From Pseudovibrio sp. JCM 19062 (GTDB lineage: Bacteria > Pseudomonadota > Alphaproteobacteria > Rhizobiales > Stappiaceae), in the NCBI GenBank assembly GCA_001310715.1, contig BAXV01000022.1:1-58783 (forward strand): DNA of 58,783 nt, in the 5' to 3' direction. This document shows positions 36,842-48,624 of the stretch, in pieces. A program made the position numbers and the translations under genes. Each line of letters starts with the position of its first letter. Positions within the stretch are counted from its first letter, which is position 1. The notes under the pieces were generated by a model. The model was not told where the DNA came from. It saw only the letters and a program-made list of their open reading frames with translations, and did not search any database.

Positions 36842-38208
36842 TTAGATCGACGAGTGGTAGAGGATAGTTTCGCCAAGCGTGATGCCTGCGTCTTCCAGGA
36901 CATCCGCTGGTGCTTCCCAAGGTTTGAAGAGGTATTTATCAGGAAGCTGCCTGAGCTCCGGGAGAAAGCGGCGGGTGTAGTCACCGTGTGCATCGAACTT
37001 CTCGCCCTGAATGGCTGGGTTGAAGATGCGGAAATACGGGGCGGCGTCTGCGCCACAGCCAGCGATCCATTGCCAACTGGCAGCGTTGTTGGCAAGATCT
37101 GCATCAACCAAACAATCCCAGAACCACGCCTCACCCAAGCGCCAGTCCAGCAACAGGTTCTTGACGAGAAACGAGCCGACAATCATGCGCAAGCGATTGT
37201 GCATGTAGCCGGTCTGCCAGAGTTCACGCATACCTGCATCCACGATAGGGATACCCGTTTGCCCGGATTGCCAAGCCAGCAGGCGTTGATCATCTGAGGC
37301 CCATGGGAAACTATCGAATTTGGAGTTTAGGTTCTCTTTGGGCAGGGTTGGGTTGTGATAAAGCAGGGAGTAGGAGAATTCGCGCCAGCCCAGTTCGCTG
37401 CGGAAGTGATCAATATCGCCTGTCGCCTCGTGCATGGCCAGCGCCCACCAGACTTGGTTAGGCGAGATTTCTCCAAAATGCAGATGGGGTGAGAGTCGTG
37501 AGGTGTGGGTCAGTGCCGGGAAGTTGCGACCATCCTTGTAATTGGTGAGGCCATTATCCAGAAATTCATAGAGCCGGTTTTGTGCGGCTTGCTCGCCATG
37601 CTGCCAATGATCACTTAGGCGCGTCGACCAAGGGCGGCAATCTAGCAAGTTCAGATCATCAACGCACAGCCCGTCGTTGATGCTTGCCTGATACAGCTGC
37701 ATTGGTTCAGGAACGGGCAATGGCTTGCACGGTTCTGGTGCTTGTAGGCAGCCTTTGCGGTAGAAGGGCGTGAAGACTTTGTATGGCGTACCATCCGGCT
37801 TCTTAACTTGCCACGGCTCCCACAAGAGCGAGCCGTTGAAACTTTTGGCCGTTATGCCGCCAGCTTCTAAAACGGATTTCAGAGAGGCATCGTGCTCGAT
37901 ACGCCATGCTCGTAGCATCTGTTCCAGAAAACACCAGTCGCCCCGGCCTCCTGAACGAGCGTCTTGATGATTGTTGAGGGATCGCCCCGCCTGATAACCA
38001 GCTTCCCCTTCAAGCTTGCATTGAGAGCCTTCAAGGAATGGTGAAGCCAGTTCTTCGAGGCTCCACCATACGCACGGGCTCGGGATTCAGCTTCATTCAG
38101 GATGAAGAGTGGAATAACCCTCCCCTCCTGACAGGCTGCGGTCAGTGCCGGATTATCACTCAGGCGCAGGTCCTGACGAAACCAATGGATCACGACGGGT
38201 ACACTCAT
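36842..38208 (-). CDS. phrB: Deoxyribodipyrimidine photolyase (one-base frameshift)
   Basis: Light-driven repair of UV pyrimidine dimers. Start ATG 38208 (MSVPVVIHWFRQDLRLSDNP), N-terminal antenna-binding domain, then the FAD-binding domain: TSRLSPHLHFGEISPNQVWW, RSELGWREFSYSLLYHNP, PIVDAGMRELWQTGYMHNRL, RMIVGSFLVKNLLLDWRLGE, and NAASWQWIAGCGADAAPYFR. These are class I CPD photolyase signatures. A C is missing near 37905 (corrected FWNRCYEPWRIEHD). About 455 residues. No neighbouring gene suggests an operon. Confidence 0.92.
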
Positions 38209-38401
38209 CGACGACTTTTCCTCAAAAGATCCAGTCCTGCCAAATGTAGAGCAATATCCTTGCCTATCAATGCATGAGAATTCCAGTTCTATCATTGTAC
38301 AACCTGCTGTGGTTAGCAGGGATAGTCTCGTGATTTTGAAGAGTATCGAGAAGGGAGTGTGATCTCGAAGAAAATGGGAGGCACTTCAGAGGAAGTGAGT
38401 T

Positions 38402-38477
38402 TGGTGGAGCCTAGGAGGATCGAACTCCTGACCTCTTCGCTGCCAGCGAAGCGCTCTCCCAGCTGAGCTAAGGCCCC
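38402..38477 (-). tRNA. tRNA-Ala (anticodon GGC), first copy
   Basis: 76 nt including CCA. Acceptor stem GGGGCCT with AGGCTCC, D-arm GCTCAGCTGGGAGAGC, anticodon loop CTGGCAG (anticodon GGC) and T-arm AGGAGTTCGATCCTCCT. All stems pair. Almost identical to the copy 61 bases upstream in transcription. Confidence 0.95.
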
Positions 38478-38538
38478 ATACCAATGCAGCTTACGTTGTG
38501 TTTTGGGAAAACACATGCCGCTAAATCCAAAGAAAGAA

Positions 38539-38613
38539 TGGTGGAGCTAGGAGGATCGAACTCCTGACCTCTTCGCTGCCAGCGAAGCGCTCTCCCAGCT
38601 GAGCTAAGGCCCC
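38539..38613 (-). tRNA. tRNA-Ala (anticodon GGC), second copy with one base missing in the acceptor stem
   Basis: Identical to the first copy except that the 3' acceptor strand reads AGCTCC instead of AGGCTCC (position about 38548), giving 75 nt. A base missing there would disrupt the acceptor stem. Given the many one-base losses elsewhere in the window, an assembly error is the simplest explanation. Confidence 0.85.
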
Positions 38614-38745
38614 ACATTTCTTCTTTAAGCACTGAAACTTCAGGTAAGTTTTTAGTGCTGATGGAGGCGGAACATAGATGGACCGCCTCCATATTTCAAG
38701 CGAATACTCGCATATCAGCCCGCTGTTTCACAGGCTGTGGAAATT

Positions 38746-39123
38746 CTAGATTTCTTCGTCATCGCGATTTACGACGATGCCTGGTACGACAGCGTCTTCG
38801 TCTTCTTCATCATCAAGGAAGACGTCGCCATCATCAGTGTCAATATCAGCTTCGATACCGTCGTCGTCGATATCTGGGATATCTTCGCTAACAACTTCAG
38901 CGTCAGCTTCTTCAAGAGATACAGTTTCGATCTCTTCTTTTGCTGGCACTACTTCAGCTTCTTCTTTCTGAACAGCTTTTACCGCCTTGGCGGTTTTTGC
39001 CTGTTTGCCCGGATCAAACATGTCGCCACACTTAGGGCAGATGATTGGGTCACGGTTCAGATCATAGTATTTAGCACCACAGGCCACGCACAGGCGCTTG
39101 GTTCCGAGTTCCGGTCTTGCCAC
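38746..39123 (-). CDS. FYDLN acid-domain zinc-ribbon protein (TIGR02300 family)
   Basis: Alphaproteobacterial protein of unknown function, about 125 residues. A zinc ribbon at the N terminus (ARPELGTKRLCVACGAKYYD, then RDPIICPKCG) is followed by an Ala/Lys-rich linker and a strongly acidic tail (DIDDDGIEADIDTDDGD). I choose GTG 39123, since AAAGGTGAG lies upstream and relatives begin at this residue. An upstream in-frame ATG at 39144 would add seven residues. Divergent from aroA, as in many relatives. Zinc binding is inferred from the four cysteines. Confidence 0.85.
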   Translation of the reverse strand: MARPELGTKRLCVACGAKYYDLNRDPIICPKCGDMFDPGKQAKTAKAVKAVQKEEAEVVPAKEEIETVSLEEADAEVVSEDIPDIDDDGIEADIDTDDGDVFLDDEEDEDAVVPGIVVNRDDEEI

Positions 39124-39323
39124 GGTTCTCACCTTTATTTGCATCTCGTTGACGGCCCCCTTAGCCTCAGGTTGGCCATCATGTCAAAGATAAATCTTCT
39201 GAATCTACCCGAAGTCGTACATTCACTGCTGAAATTTCGCAATAGTGCAATGCGCCCTAGGGTGACTGTGTGTTTCTTCCGTGCTAGGAGGAACTAGTTT
39301 TTTTAAGTCTCGCAACCCCGGAA

Positions 39324-41315
<1,992 letters not shown>

Positions 41316-41512
41316 CAGCCTTTTCGGAGCCCGCGTTTGTCGTTTCCAGCGACTGTTACGATACCAAATTTGGACAAGTGTGACCGCTTTCGCCGGCCCA
41401 CTTACTTGTAAGTGGTTGTTTTTCAACGCGAGTTGAGAACCGGAAGCTCTTGTCCTTTAGTGTTCACACAAACCCGCCGGCGAGCGCCATTCTTATGGCA
41501 CCAGGAGATTTC

Positions 41513-43203
41513 ATGGAAAATCAAAACTTTGCTGCTGAAGATTTTGCAGCTCTGTTGGAAGAATCTTTTGCGACTTCCGACCTTTACGAAGGCACCGTTG
41601 TAAAAGGCACCGTTGTTGCTATCGAAAAAGACCTTGCTGTTATTGACGTAGGTCTGAAGGTTGAAGGTCGCGTTCCTTTGAAGGAATTCGGCGCTAAAGG
41701 CCGCGACGGTGACATGTCCGTTGGTGACGAAGTAGAAGTTTACCTTGAGCGTGTTGAAAACGCGATGGGTGAAGCTGTTCTGTCCCGCGACAAAGCACGC
41801 CGCGAAGAAAGCTGGGTTCGCCTGGAAGTTGCTTTCGAAGCTGGTGAAAAAGTTACTGGTCAGATCTTCAATCAGGTTAAAGGTGGCTTCACCGTTGATC
41901 TGGATGGCGCAGTAGCATTCCTGCCACGCTCTCAGGTAGACATCCGTCCAGTACGTGACGTGACTCCTCTGATGCACACTCCACAGCCTTTCCAGATCCT
42001 GAAGATGGACAAGCGCCGTGGTAACATCGTTGTTTCCCGTCGTACCGTTCTGGAAGAAACACGCGCAGAACAGCGTTCTGAACTGGTTCTGAGCCTTGAA
42101 GAAGGTCAGACAGTTGAGGGTGTTGTTAAGAACATCACCGACTACGGTGCATTCGTTGACCTTGGCGGCATTGATGGCCTCCTGCACGTTACCGACATTG
42201 CATGGCGTCGTATCAACCACCCAAGCGAAGTTCTGACAATCGGTCAGACCGTGAAGGTGCAGATCGTTCGTGTGAACCAGGAAACACACCGCATCAGCCT
42301 CGGCATGAAGCAGCTGGAAACCGATCCATGGGATGGCATCGAAGCCAAATACCCACTGGATTCCAAGTTCACCGGCCGTGTAACCAACATCACCGACTAC
42401 GGTGCATTCGTAGAACTGGAGCCAGGCATCGAAGGTCTGATCCACGTCTCCGAAATGTCTTGGACCAAGAAGAACGTACACCCAGGCAAGATCGTTCTAC
42501 TTCTCAGGAAGTTGAAGTGGTTATCCTTGAAGTGGACGCTTCCAAACGTCGTATCTCCCTGGGCCTCAAGCAGACTCTGCAGAACCCATGGGATGCATTC
42601 GCACAGCAGTACCCAATTAACGCCACCGTAGAAGGTGAAGTTAAGAACAAGACTGAATTCGGTCTGTTCATCGGTCTTGAAGGCGATGTTGACGGCATGG
42701 TTCACCTGTCCGATCTGGACTGGAACCGTCCGGGCGAGCAGGTCATCGAAGAGTACAAGAAGGGCGACGTTGTTAAAGCCGTTGTTCTTGACGTTGACGT
42801 TGAGAAAGAGCGTATCTCTCTCGGCATCAAACAGCTCGACGCTGATCCATTCGAATCCGCTGGCGACGTTCGCAAGGGCGCAATCGTTAAGTGTGAAGTG
42901 ACTGAAATCAAAGACGGTGGTCTCGACGTTAAACTCGTAGACGGCGACCTCTCTGCATTCATCCGTCGCGCTGACCTGTCCCGTGAGCGTAGTGAGCAGG
43001 ATCCTTCCCGCTTCAACGTTGGTGACGTGATCGAAGCTCGTATCACTCAGTTCGACAAGAAGACCCGCCGCGTTGGTGTATCCATCAAGGCACTGGAAAT
43101 CGCTGAAGAAAAAGAAGCGGTTGCACAGTACGGTTCTTCCGATGCTTCCTCTTCTCTCGGCGACATCCTCGCTGCAGCTATGAAGAAGCAGTCCGACGAC
43201 TAA
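41513..43203 (+). CDS. rpsA: 30S ribosomal protein S1 (one-base frameshift)
   Basis: RNA-binding protein that unfolds mRNA on the 30S subunit. About 563 residues with six S1 domains, visible by repeated VKNITDYGAFVDLGGIDGLL, VTNITDYGAFVELEPGIEGL and VKNKTEFGLFIGLEGDVDGM segments. Start ATG 41513 (MENQNFAAEDFAALLEESF) with CCAGGAGA. A single indel near 42499 splits the gene in the fourth domain (corrected GKIVSTSQEVEVVILEVD). The terminator at 43230 closes the operon. Confidence 0.95.
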
Positions 43204-43229
43204 TAGAATCTAGCAATAGGTTCCATGAG

Positions 43230-43258
43230 AAAGCCCGGTCTTTGACCGGGCTTTTTTT
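43230..43258 (+). terminator. Terminator of rpsA
   Basis: AAAGCCCGGTC (43230-43240), loop TTT, GACCGGGCTTT (43244-43254) and further Ts. Confidence 0.9.
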
Positions 43259-43333
43259 CGTGTCGACGGATGCTTGTCGGTTTCTCAAAAGCATCCATTC
43301 GCAAAGAGACCTAGATTGACATGGAGGCTCGCT

Positions 43334-44534
43334 CTAGCCGCTAGTCCTTTTGAAGGTGGCCATCAGATGTGCTCTTAGGCTCTTGGGTAGGGCCAGTGCG
43401 GAGCGTTTGGCGAGAGGCCGCAGGTGTTTAAGCCAGATTCGCGCATAGAGGTGTCCTTTAATAGACAACGGGCTCACCGCATCAAGGACACTTGCAACCT
43501 CTGAGGTCCAGGTCATTTTGTAGCGTGAAGCAGGCTTGAGAAAGTCGATCTTTTCAAGCCCCAGAGCAAAACAAGTCTCAATGACGTCCATCTGGTGCAG
43601 TTTGCCGGGCTGGATTGCTCATAGTCAGAATTCCAATCGGCCATATACGCGAAGTAACAGCGTTTGAAGAGAAAGCCCATTCGGTGGAGATTGGTACATC
43701 GCCGTGTTTCAGCTCAAAGGCGACGAGTTCGCACTCGCTACCTGCTTCCTTGCACAAAGCGAAGAGGAACTGCTGGAAGCCCTCTCCTTCCAAAGCGCGG
43801 GAAGAGTAGCCCATGGCCTCAACCCAGTTTTCACGACCTTTCAAGCTTTGCAGAAGTAGGCTCTCAAGCTCCGGGTCTTGCTGACGGATAATGCGATGGG
43901 ACAGGCCTGCTGACTTGTGCAAGCGGTTTCGCTGGTTACGGATGGTTTTGCGCGTACGTGATGAGATGGATTTCAGATAGTCCTCAAAGCTGGCCCACTG
44001 GGTCAGGTCGAGATATGGGGCACCATCAACATCGCCCACTGCCGAAAAATGTTCATTGGCATAGTCATAGAGGGCACTGGCTTCTCTAATCTGGCGCAAG
44101 TGGATAATGTCCGCCCCTGTTTCATGCAGGTGCGGCTTTAGAAGCTCCAGAATAGCGGAAGGGTTATAGTTCGGACTGAGCAGCATCTCGGAGTATTGCT
44201 GGAAGGGATCTGCTAAGCCCGTCAGCACTCTCAAGACCCCTAGGTTTTCAATACGCAAAGGCATGGCGGCGATCAGCTTCTGCTGGTCGAACACTGCGAA
44301 AATCTGGATGCCTTGATCTGCTTCTAAATTTTCCAGCATGGCCATGGTCCATGCGAAGCTTTGGAAAACTGCATTGCTCTTGGAGGACTGCTCCAGCTGT
44401 TTCCATTGATCTTTATGTTCAGTAAGGTCTGAGCGTGTTCGCAGCACGCAGACGGAAAGGTTTAGAGGGGCTTTTGTTGTCAGGCGCTGCCGGATAGAGG
44501 CGTGTTTGTTCGGTTTGACCTCATCTGCCTGCAA
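43334..44534 (-). CDS. CelD/BcsL-like GNAT acyltransferase (Acetyltransf_6 type, frameshifted)
   Basis: Protein of about 400 residues of the double-GNAT CelD/FemAB-like group, which includes proteins linked to exopolysaccharide or envelope modification. Segments: FQSFAWTMAMLENLEADQGI, LIAAMPLRIENLGVLRVLTG, SISSRTRKTIRNQRNRLHKS and LVAFELKHGDVPISTEWAF. One or two indels between 43605 and 43650; the restored frame reads YMADWNSDYEQSSPGKLHQM and continues DVIETCFALGLEKIDFLKPA, the normal family ending. Start at 44534 (MQADEVKPNK) is uncertain. It stands alone and is not part of the RimJ/RimL array at 6-12 kb. Substrate unknown. Confidence 0.68.
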
Positions 44535-44813
44535 CAGACTTTCCTCTCATCAATGCATAAAACAACCGTAATCAAATCACTAAAAATCAAAGCTCGCCAA
44601 CTGACGATAAGTTTGCCCATTGTTACTTTCAACCATTTAAAAGAAAAGCATTTTCTGCAGGTTTACAGTTTTAAGTATGTCGTATCTCCTAATGGAGTGG
44701 GCGGAGCATAGTTTTTGGGCTGGCATGGTCTGTATCAAGATGATGACAAACTGTCATTTGCTTTCGTGATGACCAGAGTATGGAATGCAGCTGAGTAGTT
44801 TCAGGAGGATTTC

Positions 44814-45518
44814 ATGAGTGATTTGAAGGTTGCGCTAATTGTTGCCGGTGGCAGTGGCATGGGAGCGGCTGCCGCGCGCAAGCTGGCTGAAGACGGGTAC
44901 AAGGTTGCTATCCTCTCCTCCTCTGGCAAAGGCGAGACGCTTGCTGAAGAGCTGGGCGGTGTTGGTATTACCGGTTCCAACCTTGAAACTGCGGACCTTC
45001 AGCGCCTCGTTGATGTGGCAATGGAGAAGTGGGGCCGCATCGATACGGTTATCAGCAGTGCCGGACACGGGCCAAAGGGGCCAATTCTGGAGCTGACCGA
45101 TGATGATTGGTCCGTGGGATGGACTATTATTTTTTTTGAACGTGGTGCGTATTACCCGCATTGTGACGCCGATCATGGAAGCACAGGGAAAAGGCAGCTT
45201 CGTCAACATTTCCACCTATGCGGTATTCGAGCCTGAGGCGCTTTTCCCCACTTCCGGTGTATTCCGCGCTGGCCTTGCCGCTTTTACCAAGTTGTTTTCG
45301 GACAAATATGCCCCTTCCAACATCCGCATGAACAACGTACTTCCCGCTTCATTGATAGTTTGCCAGAGAAAGAGGAGCGTCGGGGTCGCATTCCAATGGG
45401 CCGCTACGGGACCTCTGAGGAAGTGGCAAATCTGATTGCCTTTCTTGCCGGAGATACTTCCAGCTATATGACAGGCCAAAACATCCGCATTGACGGTGGG
45501 ATTACGCGCTCAATTTAG
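44814..45518 (+). CDS. SDR-family protein lacking the canonical Tyr/Lys pair (frameshifted twice)
   Basis: Short-chain dehydrogenase/reductase fold, about 234 residues. The N-terminal Rossmann motif is [20 protein letters not shown], with [19 protein letters not shown] and the C-terminal [16 protein letters not shown]. At the usual YxxxK site the sequence reads [20 protein letters not shown]: Ser replaces Tyr and Arg replaces Lys, so normal hydride-transfer catalysis is doubtful. The region between is untouched by the indels. Indels: near 45110-45137 (T-run) and 45341 (corrected [19 protein letters not shown]). The ribosome site AGGAGG precedes ATG 44814. I recall similar altered motifs in rhizobial homologues, so this may be a defined subfamily. 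The function is unknown. Confidence 0.75.
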
Positions 45519-45608
45519 GCTGGGCAGATTGACGAAGGGATCCTTCGCAATTTGTGCAAGGCGAACCGGGCATGATTAATTCTGAAGGTCTTAAAACGGA
45601 CAGGTTGG

Positions 45609-45632
45609 AAAGGGGCGGATTGCCCCTTTTTT
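45609..45632 (+). terminator. Terminator after the SDR gene
   Basis: AAAGGGGC (45609-45616), loop GGATT, GCCCCTTT (45622-45629) followed by TTT. Confidence 0.8.
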
Positions 45633-45892
45633 AACGACAGCAGCCCGATCTCGCGCGATAGACAAAGTAAAACACACACATTTTGGCGTTTACATACTTT
45701 CAATTTTAATTAATATAAATATTAATTCACTTTAATCAAAATAAACATAACAAATAATCAATAGTAAATTGCCAGTCTTTTCGTAAATCAACTTTCAATA
45801 GACCAATTACTACCTATGATCGAGTGACTTTTCTGCATTTTCTATTTCTGATTTCTATTTATCTTCAAGTAACGTCTGTATATTACATTACA
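45633..45892. other. AT-rich intergenic stretch upstream of the proposed RNA
   Basis: No gene. About 45690-45790 is extremely AT-rich (repeated TTAAT and AATAA words), like an UP-element or curved promoter DNA. A TATATT at about 45880-45885 could be the -10 box for the RNA that begins near 45893. I see no clear -35 box. Confidence 0.35.
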
Positions 45893-46275
45893 TGGCGAGC
45901 GAGAGAGTTTCCCATTCTCTCAAGCTCAGCTGTACAAATTGTTTTGGAGACCCGTCGAGGCCAATAATAAAAATAAAGGTCCGGCAGCTTCAAGACTATG
46001 GAATGCCCTAGCGGTCCGCCCGAAACCGCAGGGCTATCTGGAAACCCTTTTACGCCGTCCTTGCAGCAATCGGCTTTGGGTTTCCAACAGCGCGCGATGA
46101 ACTATGCCCCTAGTTCTCGCGTCAAGAATTAAGATCACTGGGTTGTCGGTTTTCAGAGCAATCGACCAAACAGTGGCCCAATAAAGACGAAAAGTCCACC
46201 TGGCCCCATGGCCGAATAGATCCCGTTCCGTTCTCAGCTCCCCCCCACCTCCTGATGAACGGAACGGTTTTTTTT
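45893..46275 (+). ncRNA. Proposed structured non-coding RNA, unclassified
   Basis: This stretch of about 380 bases has no protein-like frame but carries consecutive strong hairpins and ends in an intrinsic terminator that belongs to no gene. Stems: GAGAGA/TCTCTC at 45901-45921; GCCCT-GCGGT/ACCGC-AGGGC with one bulged A at 46005-46034; TGGAAACCC/GGGTTTCCA at 46039-46086 with an inner GCCG/CGGC; CGCGA-GAACTA/TAGTTCTCGCG with one bulge at 46093-46121; CACTG/CAGTG enclosing GTCG/CGAC at about 46136-46175; and the terminator stem at 46223-46267. Several loops are C-rich (CCGCCCGAA, TGCCCC, and the terminator loop). I considered tmRNA, RNase P, SRP RNA and 6S RNA and found no diagnostic motifs. The 5' end is approximate. 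Confidence 0.5.
46223..46275 (+). terminator. Terminator of the proposed RNA, with anti-Shine-Dalgarno-like loop
   Basis: CCGTTCCGTT (46223-46232) pairs perfectly with AACGGAACGG (46258-46267), followed by eight Ts (46268-46275). The 25-base loop contains CACCTCCTG at about 46247-46255, sharing the ACCTCCT core of the 16S rRNA 3' end. Confidence 0.8.
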
Positions 46276-46383
46276 ATCCAAAAATATAAGCAGGTTGCAG
46301 GCTGACGTTTATTTCGGGTATGACCATTCGAAACGTGGCACTTTCCAAGCAATCATAGTTTCCTACAGGCAGCCCCAAAACGA

Positions 46384-46695
46384 ATGAAGAACTCTGCAAG
46401 TCAATGTCAAAACATGGCTCAAATCCGTGCGGAAATCGACCGCCTGGACGCCGAGCTGATCTCGCTATTCGCAGAGCGCTGGACTTACATCACACGCGCC
46501 GCCGAGATCAAAAAGCCAATTGGACTGGCTGCCCGTATCGAAAGCCGGGTTGAGGAAGTGGCGAGCAACGTCAAAGCTCATGCCGATGAGCACGGCCTGA
46601 ACCCGCAGACTTATGAAATAATGTGGCGACATCTGATGGAAAGCGCAATTGCGCACGAAGAAGTCCTTATGGAAGCAGAGAAAAACGTGAAATAA
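46384..46695 (+). CDS. Chorismate mutase, AroQ class
   Basis: Small all-helical enzyme converting chorismate to prephenate, about 94-103 residues. IRAEIDRLDAELISLFAERW and TRAAEIKKPIGLAARIESRV are the AroQ helix-1 segments with the catalytic arginine and lysine; the last helix is MWRHLMESAIAHEEVLM. The start may be ATG 46384 or ATG 46414 (MAQIRAEIDRLD); the second matches relatives better. Isochorismate-pyruvate lyase (PchB) is a related fold and cannot be fully excluded. It lies alone, 108 bases after the RNA terminator. Confidence 0.83.
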   Translation: MKNSASQCQNMAQIRAEIDRLDAELISLFAERWTYITRAAEIKKPIGLAARIESRVEEVASNVKAHADEHGLNPQTYEIMWRHLMESAIAHEEVLMEAEKNVK

Positions 46696-46914
46696 CACGG
46701 TAACTCCATTTTCTCTGGCATCTTAGTGGACTAGCATTGCAAGCAGATTTTCCGAAAATTAGGTGTCTGCCCCCCAAATTAACCAATTGGCAGTGACAAA
46801 GCTTGATTTTTGATTGTGTTTTTGCCGCCTACAGAGAAAGAACACTTGGCTTATTCAAAAGCTTAGGTATTGTTTCGCTATAGTCGCTTAAATGAGTGTG
46901 ACCGGGAAGACCCC

Positions 46915-47922
46915 ATGAGTCTAGACAGTGACGTACTAATTGATCGCAGACGCCTGAGACGCAAAGTTTCGTTTTGGCGTGTCATTAGTTTTTTGGCACT
47001 TGCAGCTTTGTTGTTGTGGGGCGGCAGCAAAGTTACCGGCTTTGGTGACCTTGGCCGCTCTGAGCGACATATCGCCCGCATCCAAATCAGCGGACCAATC
47101 ACATATGATCGCCGGCAACTGAAGATGCTGGAGGAAATCGCAGAGGATGACGCTGTACAAGGTGTTATCGTTTCGATTAACTCCCCAGGCGGCACGACCT
47201 CCGGCGGTGAAGCACTCTACAATGCATTGCGCAAAATCGCTGAGGAAAAGCCAGTCACCGCGTCTATCACGACGCTCGGTGCCTCGGCTGCTTACCTATC
47301 TGCGATCGCCAGTGACCATCTGGTTGCGCAATACACCTCGCTGACCGGCTCTATCGGTGTTCTCTTCCAGTTTGGGAATGCACAAGGGCTGCTCGAAAAG
47401 ATTGGCGTGGAAATGGATGCGATCAAAAGCGCTCCATTGAAAGCCGAGCCAAACTTTTATGAGCCAGCCACGCCACAGGTGAGAGAAACCCTGCAGGAAG
47501 TGATTGACGATACCTACATGTGGTTCGTTGGGCTTGTTGCAGAACGCAGAGGCCTGTCGACCGAGCGCGCACTTGAGCTTGCAAATGGTCAGGTTTACAC
47601 CGGAAATCAGGCAATCGACCTTGATCTCATTGACGAGATTGGGGGCGAGGAGGCCGCGCATCAGTGGCTTATTTCCGAGAAAGGGCTTTCCAGTGATCTG
47701 GAAATCATCGACTGGGAGCCAGAATCAAACGAACGGTCTCTTCCGTTCCCTGTAAATTTATTAGGCTTTTTGGGTAGTGATAACCAAAATTTCATAGGCT
47801 CACTCCTCAAAACAGCAAAAAGTGTCGTAGATTCAAGCCTACCGCTTGACGGTCTCGTGTCTGTTTGGCAGGCTCCAGATGCGGCACCAGTCTCAGCACT
47901 AGGGGGGGCAAGGCATGATTAA
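46915..47922 (+). CDS. sppA: Signal peptide peptidase SppA, S49 family
   Basis: Membrane-anchored serine protease that degrades cleaved signal peptides. Intact, 335 residues. Cytoplasmic N terminus, one membrane helix ([18 protein letters not shown]), then the S49 domain: [20 protein letters not shown] (oxyanion region), the serine region [34 protein letters not shown], and [18 protein letters not shown] with the candidate lysine. The usual ASGGYY is ASAAYL here. Start ATG 46915 with GGGAAGA upstream; the upstream frame to 46870 adds an unlikely lead. It overlaps ihfB by 8 bases. Confidence 0.9.
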   Translation: MSLDSDVLIDRRRLRRKVSFWRVISFLALAALLLWGGSKVTGFGDLGRSERHIARIQISGPITYDRRQLKMLEEIAEDDAVQGVIVSINSPGGTTSGGEALYNALRKIAEEKPVTASITTLGASAAYLSAIASDHLVAQYTSLTGSIGVLFQFGNAQGLLEKIGVEMDAIKSAPLKAEPNFYEPATPQVRETLQEVIDDTYMWFVGLVAERRGLSTERALELANGQVYTGNQAIDLDLIDEIGGEEAAHQWLISEKGLSSDLEIIDWEPESNERSLPFPVNLLGFLGSDNQNFIGSLLKTAKSVVDSSLPLDGLVSVWQAPDAAPVSALGGARHD

Positions 47923-48214
47923 GTCGGAATTAGTACAGACCATTGCGGAACGTAATCCGCATCTCTATCAACGTGATGTAGAGAATATCGTAAACGCCAT
48001 TCTTGATGAAGTTACCGAAGCGCTGATGCGCGGTGACCGCGTCGAGCTGCGTGGCTTTGGTGCGTTCTCAGTGAAGAACCGCCCGGCACGCGTTGGACGC
48101 AACCCAAGAACTGGCCAGAAAGTTGAAGTTGGCGAAAAGTTCGTTCCGTTTTTCAAAACCGGCAAAGAGATGCGCGAGCGGCTGAACGACGGTACGGATC
48201 ACGGCGAAGACTGA
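47915..48214 (+). CDS. ihfB: Integration host factor beta subunit
   Basis: DNA-bending nucleoid protein working with IhfA. Intact, 99 residues: [40 protein letters not shown] and the DNA-binding arm [19 protein letters not shown] with its conserved RNPRTG, followed by [15 protein letters not shown]. The order rpsA, sppA, ihfB, lapA is common in Rhizobiales. Confidence 0.95.
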   Translation: MIKSELVQTIAERNPHLYQRDVENIVNAILDEVTEALMRGDRVELRGFGAFSVKNRPARVGRNPRTGQKVEVGEKFVPFFKTGKEMRERLNDGTDHGED

Positions 48215-48231
48215 TCCTGGAGTAAAAAAAA

Positions 48232-48581
48232 TTGGCTCGTTTCCTTCGGAACTTGCTGCTTATCCCTATAGCAGCTCTACTTGTTGTGCTTGCGGTTGCG
48301 AACCGGCATTCCACGCTGATTTCGCTTAATCCCTTTAACCCAGGGGACCCGATGTTGACCTTCAACATTCCGGTTTTCTGGTTGCTGTTCGGTGCTGTTG
48401 GACTGGGCGTATTGCTCGGCGGTGTAGCAACTGGATGCGACAAGGACGATTCCGACAAGAGGCTCGTGTACAACGACGGGAAGCAAACCAGCTCAAGCAT
48501 GAAGCAGATACGCTGCGGAAAGTGGCTCAGGGTGATGTGGTGCCAAGTCTCCCCTCACCCAACCACAAAAAGGCAGCCTAA
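48232..48581 (+). CDS. LapA-domain (DUF1049) membrane protein (one-base frameshift)
   Basis: Small inner-membrane protein of about 116 residues related to LapA/YciS, which in enterobacteria takes part in control of LPS synthesis. Two membrane segments (NLLLIPIAALLVVLAVANRH and LTFNIPVFWLLFGAVGLGVL), then a basic coiled tail. A base is missing near 48435; corrected, the tail is MRQGRFRQEARVQRREANQL, ending at 48579-48581. The start TTG 48232 has GGAG 9 bases before. It directly follows ihfB. Confidence 0.8.
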
Positions 48582-48624
48582 CCGCTTTACTAGTCTGCCC
48601 TAACGTTTATTTGGGGGATCGCGA

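Noticed and set aside
41423..42481. Minus-strand open frame of 352 codons across rpsA
   Set aside because: Mirror frame of the highly expressed, codon-biased rpsA; no family resemblance.
46090..46130. A string resembling a tmRNA tag (GATGAACTATGCCCC...GTTCTCGCG, compare NDNYAPVLA) inside the proposed RNA
   Set aside because: The reading needs two indels, the bases are explained by an 11-bp hairpin, and the tRNA-like ends, T-arm and CCA of an alphaproteobacterial two-piece tmRNA are absent nearby.
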